The notes under the pieces were generated by a model. That model was given only the letters and a program-made list of their open reading frames with translations, was not told the DNA's origin and ran no database searches. The position numbers were made by a program, and so were the translations under genes. A stretch of DNA of 64,000 nt from assembly GCA_036267875.1 (NCBI GenBank), contig DATAVE010000124.1:1-64000 (forward strand), written 5' to 3'. The stretch's first letter is position 1. Each line of letters starts with the position of its first letter. This document shows positions 62,695 to 64,000 of this stretch, in pieces. This DNA is from DASZTV01 sp036267875 (GTDB taxonomy: Bacteria > Actinomycetota > Actinomycetes > JAFAQI01).

Positions 62695-63614
62695 GACTTG
62701 GCTCCGGAGGTTGCTGAGGCCGACTCGTGGTCGACGAGGGAGAGGTAGGTGTCCTCGAGGCTTGGCCGGGTCGCGATCAGTCCTTCGAGCGGGATCTTTT
62801 GCCTCAGCGACCAGGCAGTCAGCGCGTTCAGGTCTTTGATGTCGTCATCGGTCGTGACCTGGCAGAAGCCGTGACGGTCGATCGTGGCCGGGACGGGAAG
62901 ACTCATGGGATCGACGCCGTCAGGCAGGCGGAACCTGATCTCGAGCGCCGCGGTGTCGCGACCGCCGAGTGAGTCCGGTGATCCGGTCGCGACTACCTGA
63001 CCGTTGCCGAGGACGACGACGTTGTCGGCGAGTGCCTGCGCCTCGTCCATGTAGTGAGTCGTCAGGATGATTGTCGTACCCAGGGTCCGCAGGTTCTTGA
63101 CCAGCTGCCAGGCGCCTCGCCTCGCTGAGGGGTCGAAGCCGGTAGTCGGCTCGTCGAGGAAGAGCAGGCTCGGGTTGCCGATGATTCCGTAAGCCACGTC
63201 GAGGCGGCGTTGCTGTCCACCGGACAGCTTGTTGATCCGCGAGGTGGCCTTGTCGGTGAGACCAACGAGGTCGATGACGTCATCGACATCCCGCGGCGAG
63301 GAGTAGAAGCCCGCCGTGCGTCGCAGGGTCTCGCGCACCGTCAAGTACGGATCGGCGGCCGTTCCCTGGAGCACGATTCCGACTTGCTCGCGCCACGAGC
63401 GGTTCGCGTGCCGTGGGTCGGTGCCGAGCACCTCGACGCGTCCACCGTCGCGGTCCTGGTAACCCTCGAGGATCTCCAGAGTCGTGGTCTTCCCGGCGCC
63501 GTTGGGGCCGAGCAGTGCGACGCACTCGCCTTCGTCCACGGTGAAGCTGACCCCGCGTACAGCGTGGGTGTCGCCGTAGCTCTTGCGGAGATCGTCGACG
63601 ACGATCGCTGTCAT
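62691..63614 (-). CDS. ABC exporter ATPase (DrrA-like)
   Basis: This 307-residue ATPase has Walker A GPNGAGKTTT, signature LSGGQQRRLD, Walker B LLFLDEPTTGFD and the His switch TTHYMDEA. The C-terminal 80 residues match the extension of drug exporters of DrrA type. AAAGG lies eight bases before its ATG. No antibiotic biosynthesis genes adjoin. Confidence 0.9.
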   Translation of the reverse strand: MTAIVVDDLRKSYGDTHAVRGVSFTVDEGECVALLGPNGAGKTTTLEILEGYQDRDGGRVEVLGTDPRHANRSWREQVGIVLQGTAADPYLTVRETLRRTAGFYSSPRDVDDVIDLVGLTDKATSRINKLSGGQQRRLDVAYGIIGNPSLLFLDEPTTGFDPSARRGAWQLVKNLRTLGTTIILTTHYMDEAQALADNVVVLGNGQVVATGSPDSLGGRDTAALEIRFRLPDGVDPMSLPVPATIDRHGFCQVTTDDDIKDLNALTAWSLRQKIPLEGLIATRPSLEDTYLSLVDHESASATSGAKS

Positions 63615-63758
63615 GTCAGGTGCCTTTCCGGTTCTCTGCTGGGCTGACGTCAGGACGTTACTTGCCCCCGAACAGCGGACTTATCAGGCGTGAGGTGGAT
63701 GCCGGGTGGACATCGTGGCTCCACCTGTCGCCCGATGTACGACGTGCGGTGATCGCCG

Positions 63759-63764
63759 TACCGT
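63759..63764 (+). promoter_or_regulatory. Probable leaderless -10 box (partial gene at the edge)
   Basis: TACCGT stands seven bases before the ATG at 63772. Confidence 0.45.
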
Positions 63765-63771
63765 CCCTGTC

Positions 63772-64000
63772 ATGAGCGATCGTTCGAGCTGTGAGCCAGA
63801 GGACTATCGGACCGGATTCATTGATCCGATGCTGACGCAGAGCTGGCCTGGCTCGGCCCGCGTCGTGGTGCGAAACCTGATGTCGATCGTCGTCGTCGTC
63901 GAGACGCTGATCGGAATCGACGGTCTGTCGACCTGGCACGTCGTGCTCAGCCTGTTCCTGATGTCGATCGTCATCGCGTGCACCGGCAGCTTCACCTTCC
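63772..64000 (+). CDS. Partial membrane protein, cut by window end
   Basis: The frame is open from ATG 63772 to the end of the window (76 residues). It has a soluble start (MSDRSSCEPEDYRTGFIDPM) and then two hydrophobic segments (about 37-48 and 57-72). I do not recognise the family from this part. The upstream -10 box supports the start. Confidence 0.6.
   Translation, partial: MSDRSSCEPEDYRTGFIDPMLTQSWPGSARVVVRNLMSIVVVVETLIGIDGLSTWHVVLSLFLMSIVIACTGSFTF

Overview
This is chromosomal DNA from a high-GC actinobacterium. The marks are a WhiB regulator, a 6C small RNA, a Crp, a MarP protease, many GTG starts, GTGA/ATGA overlaps between genes, and gene order shared with Mycobacterium (Rv3683 to Rv3605c neighbourhood, from memory) and Streptomyces (bldG-hppA-topA-tmk and ftsH-fol-nuoD2 neighbourhoods, from memory). 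I cannot name the genus. I see no prophage, insertion sequence, integron or CRISPR array; the window looks like core chromosome.

Layout. 1-6.5 kb: tRNA-Pro(CGG), a metallophosphoesterase, a YqeY-like protein, then a leftward operon of two Get3/ArsA-like ATPases and a PASTA-bearing class A penicillin-binding protein, with whiB divergent. 6.5-13.7 kb: a DUF4177 protein, RidA, a Nudix hydrolase, a metallo-beta-lactamase-fold protein and a very large class III cyclase-ATPase, facing crp and an RsiG-type anti-sigma gene. 13.8-19.3 kb: nth, a thioredoxin lipoprotein, a CoA-type Nudix hydrolase and marP, then leftward an alpha/beta hydrolase, a small membrane protein and a HAD phosphatase. 19.3-26.7 kb: a 6C RNA followed by a reduced Tad pilus cluster (ssd, tadA, tadB, tadC, pilin, tadE, tadE-like), then a class E-like sortase and a surface protein. 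26.7-41 kb: a DUF1998 helicase, a BldG/anti-sigma pair, the proton-pumping pyrophosphatase, topA, an MFS-thymidylate kinase fusion, holB and a TAP-type lipoprotein hydrolase. 41-47.4 kb: tRNA-Thr(CGT), an F420-type oxidoreductase, a lipoprotein, glpD, an ECF sigma/anti-sigma pair, a secreted SGNH hydrolase and ppa. 47.4-56.2 kb: dacB, a zinc protease, tilS, hpt, ftsH, folP, folB, folK, a DUF3180 protein. 56.2-64 kb: an osmoprotectant-type ABC system, an orphan NuoD, an MDMPI-family protein, a drug/lipid-type ABC exporter and a partial membrane protein.

Themes. Cell wall (PonA2-like PBP, DacB, MarP, sortase, SGNH hydrolase), second-messenger and developmental control (cyclase beside crp, a c-di-GMP-motif RsiG homologue, WhiB, BldG/anti-sigma, ECF pair), nucleic-acid upkeep (nth, topA, holB, tmk, helicase) and folate synthesis (without folE at its usual place) dominate. 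A repeated regulatory design is visible: a TAnnnT hexamer placed 6-7 nt before an ATG or GTG, as expected for leaderless mRNAs, occurs at ten genes. The points most worth a second look are the RsiG homologue with one perfect and one degenerate c-di-GMP motif, the perfect hairpins around the pilin gene, the near-identical 5' ends of the nuoD and MDMPI genes, the lysine-rich tail on the membrane pyrophosphatase, and the two clusters of short repeats at 12.3 and 41.1 kb.
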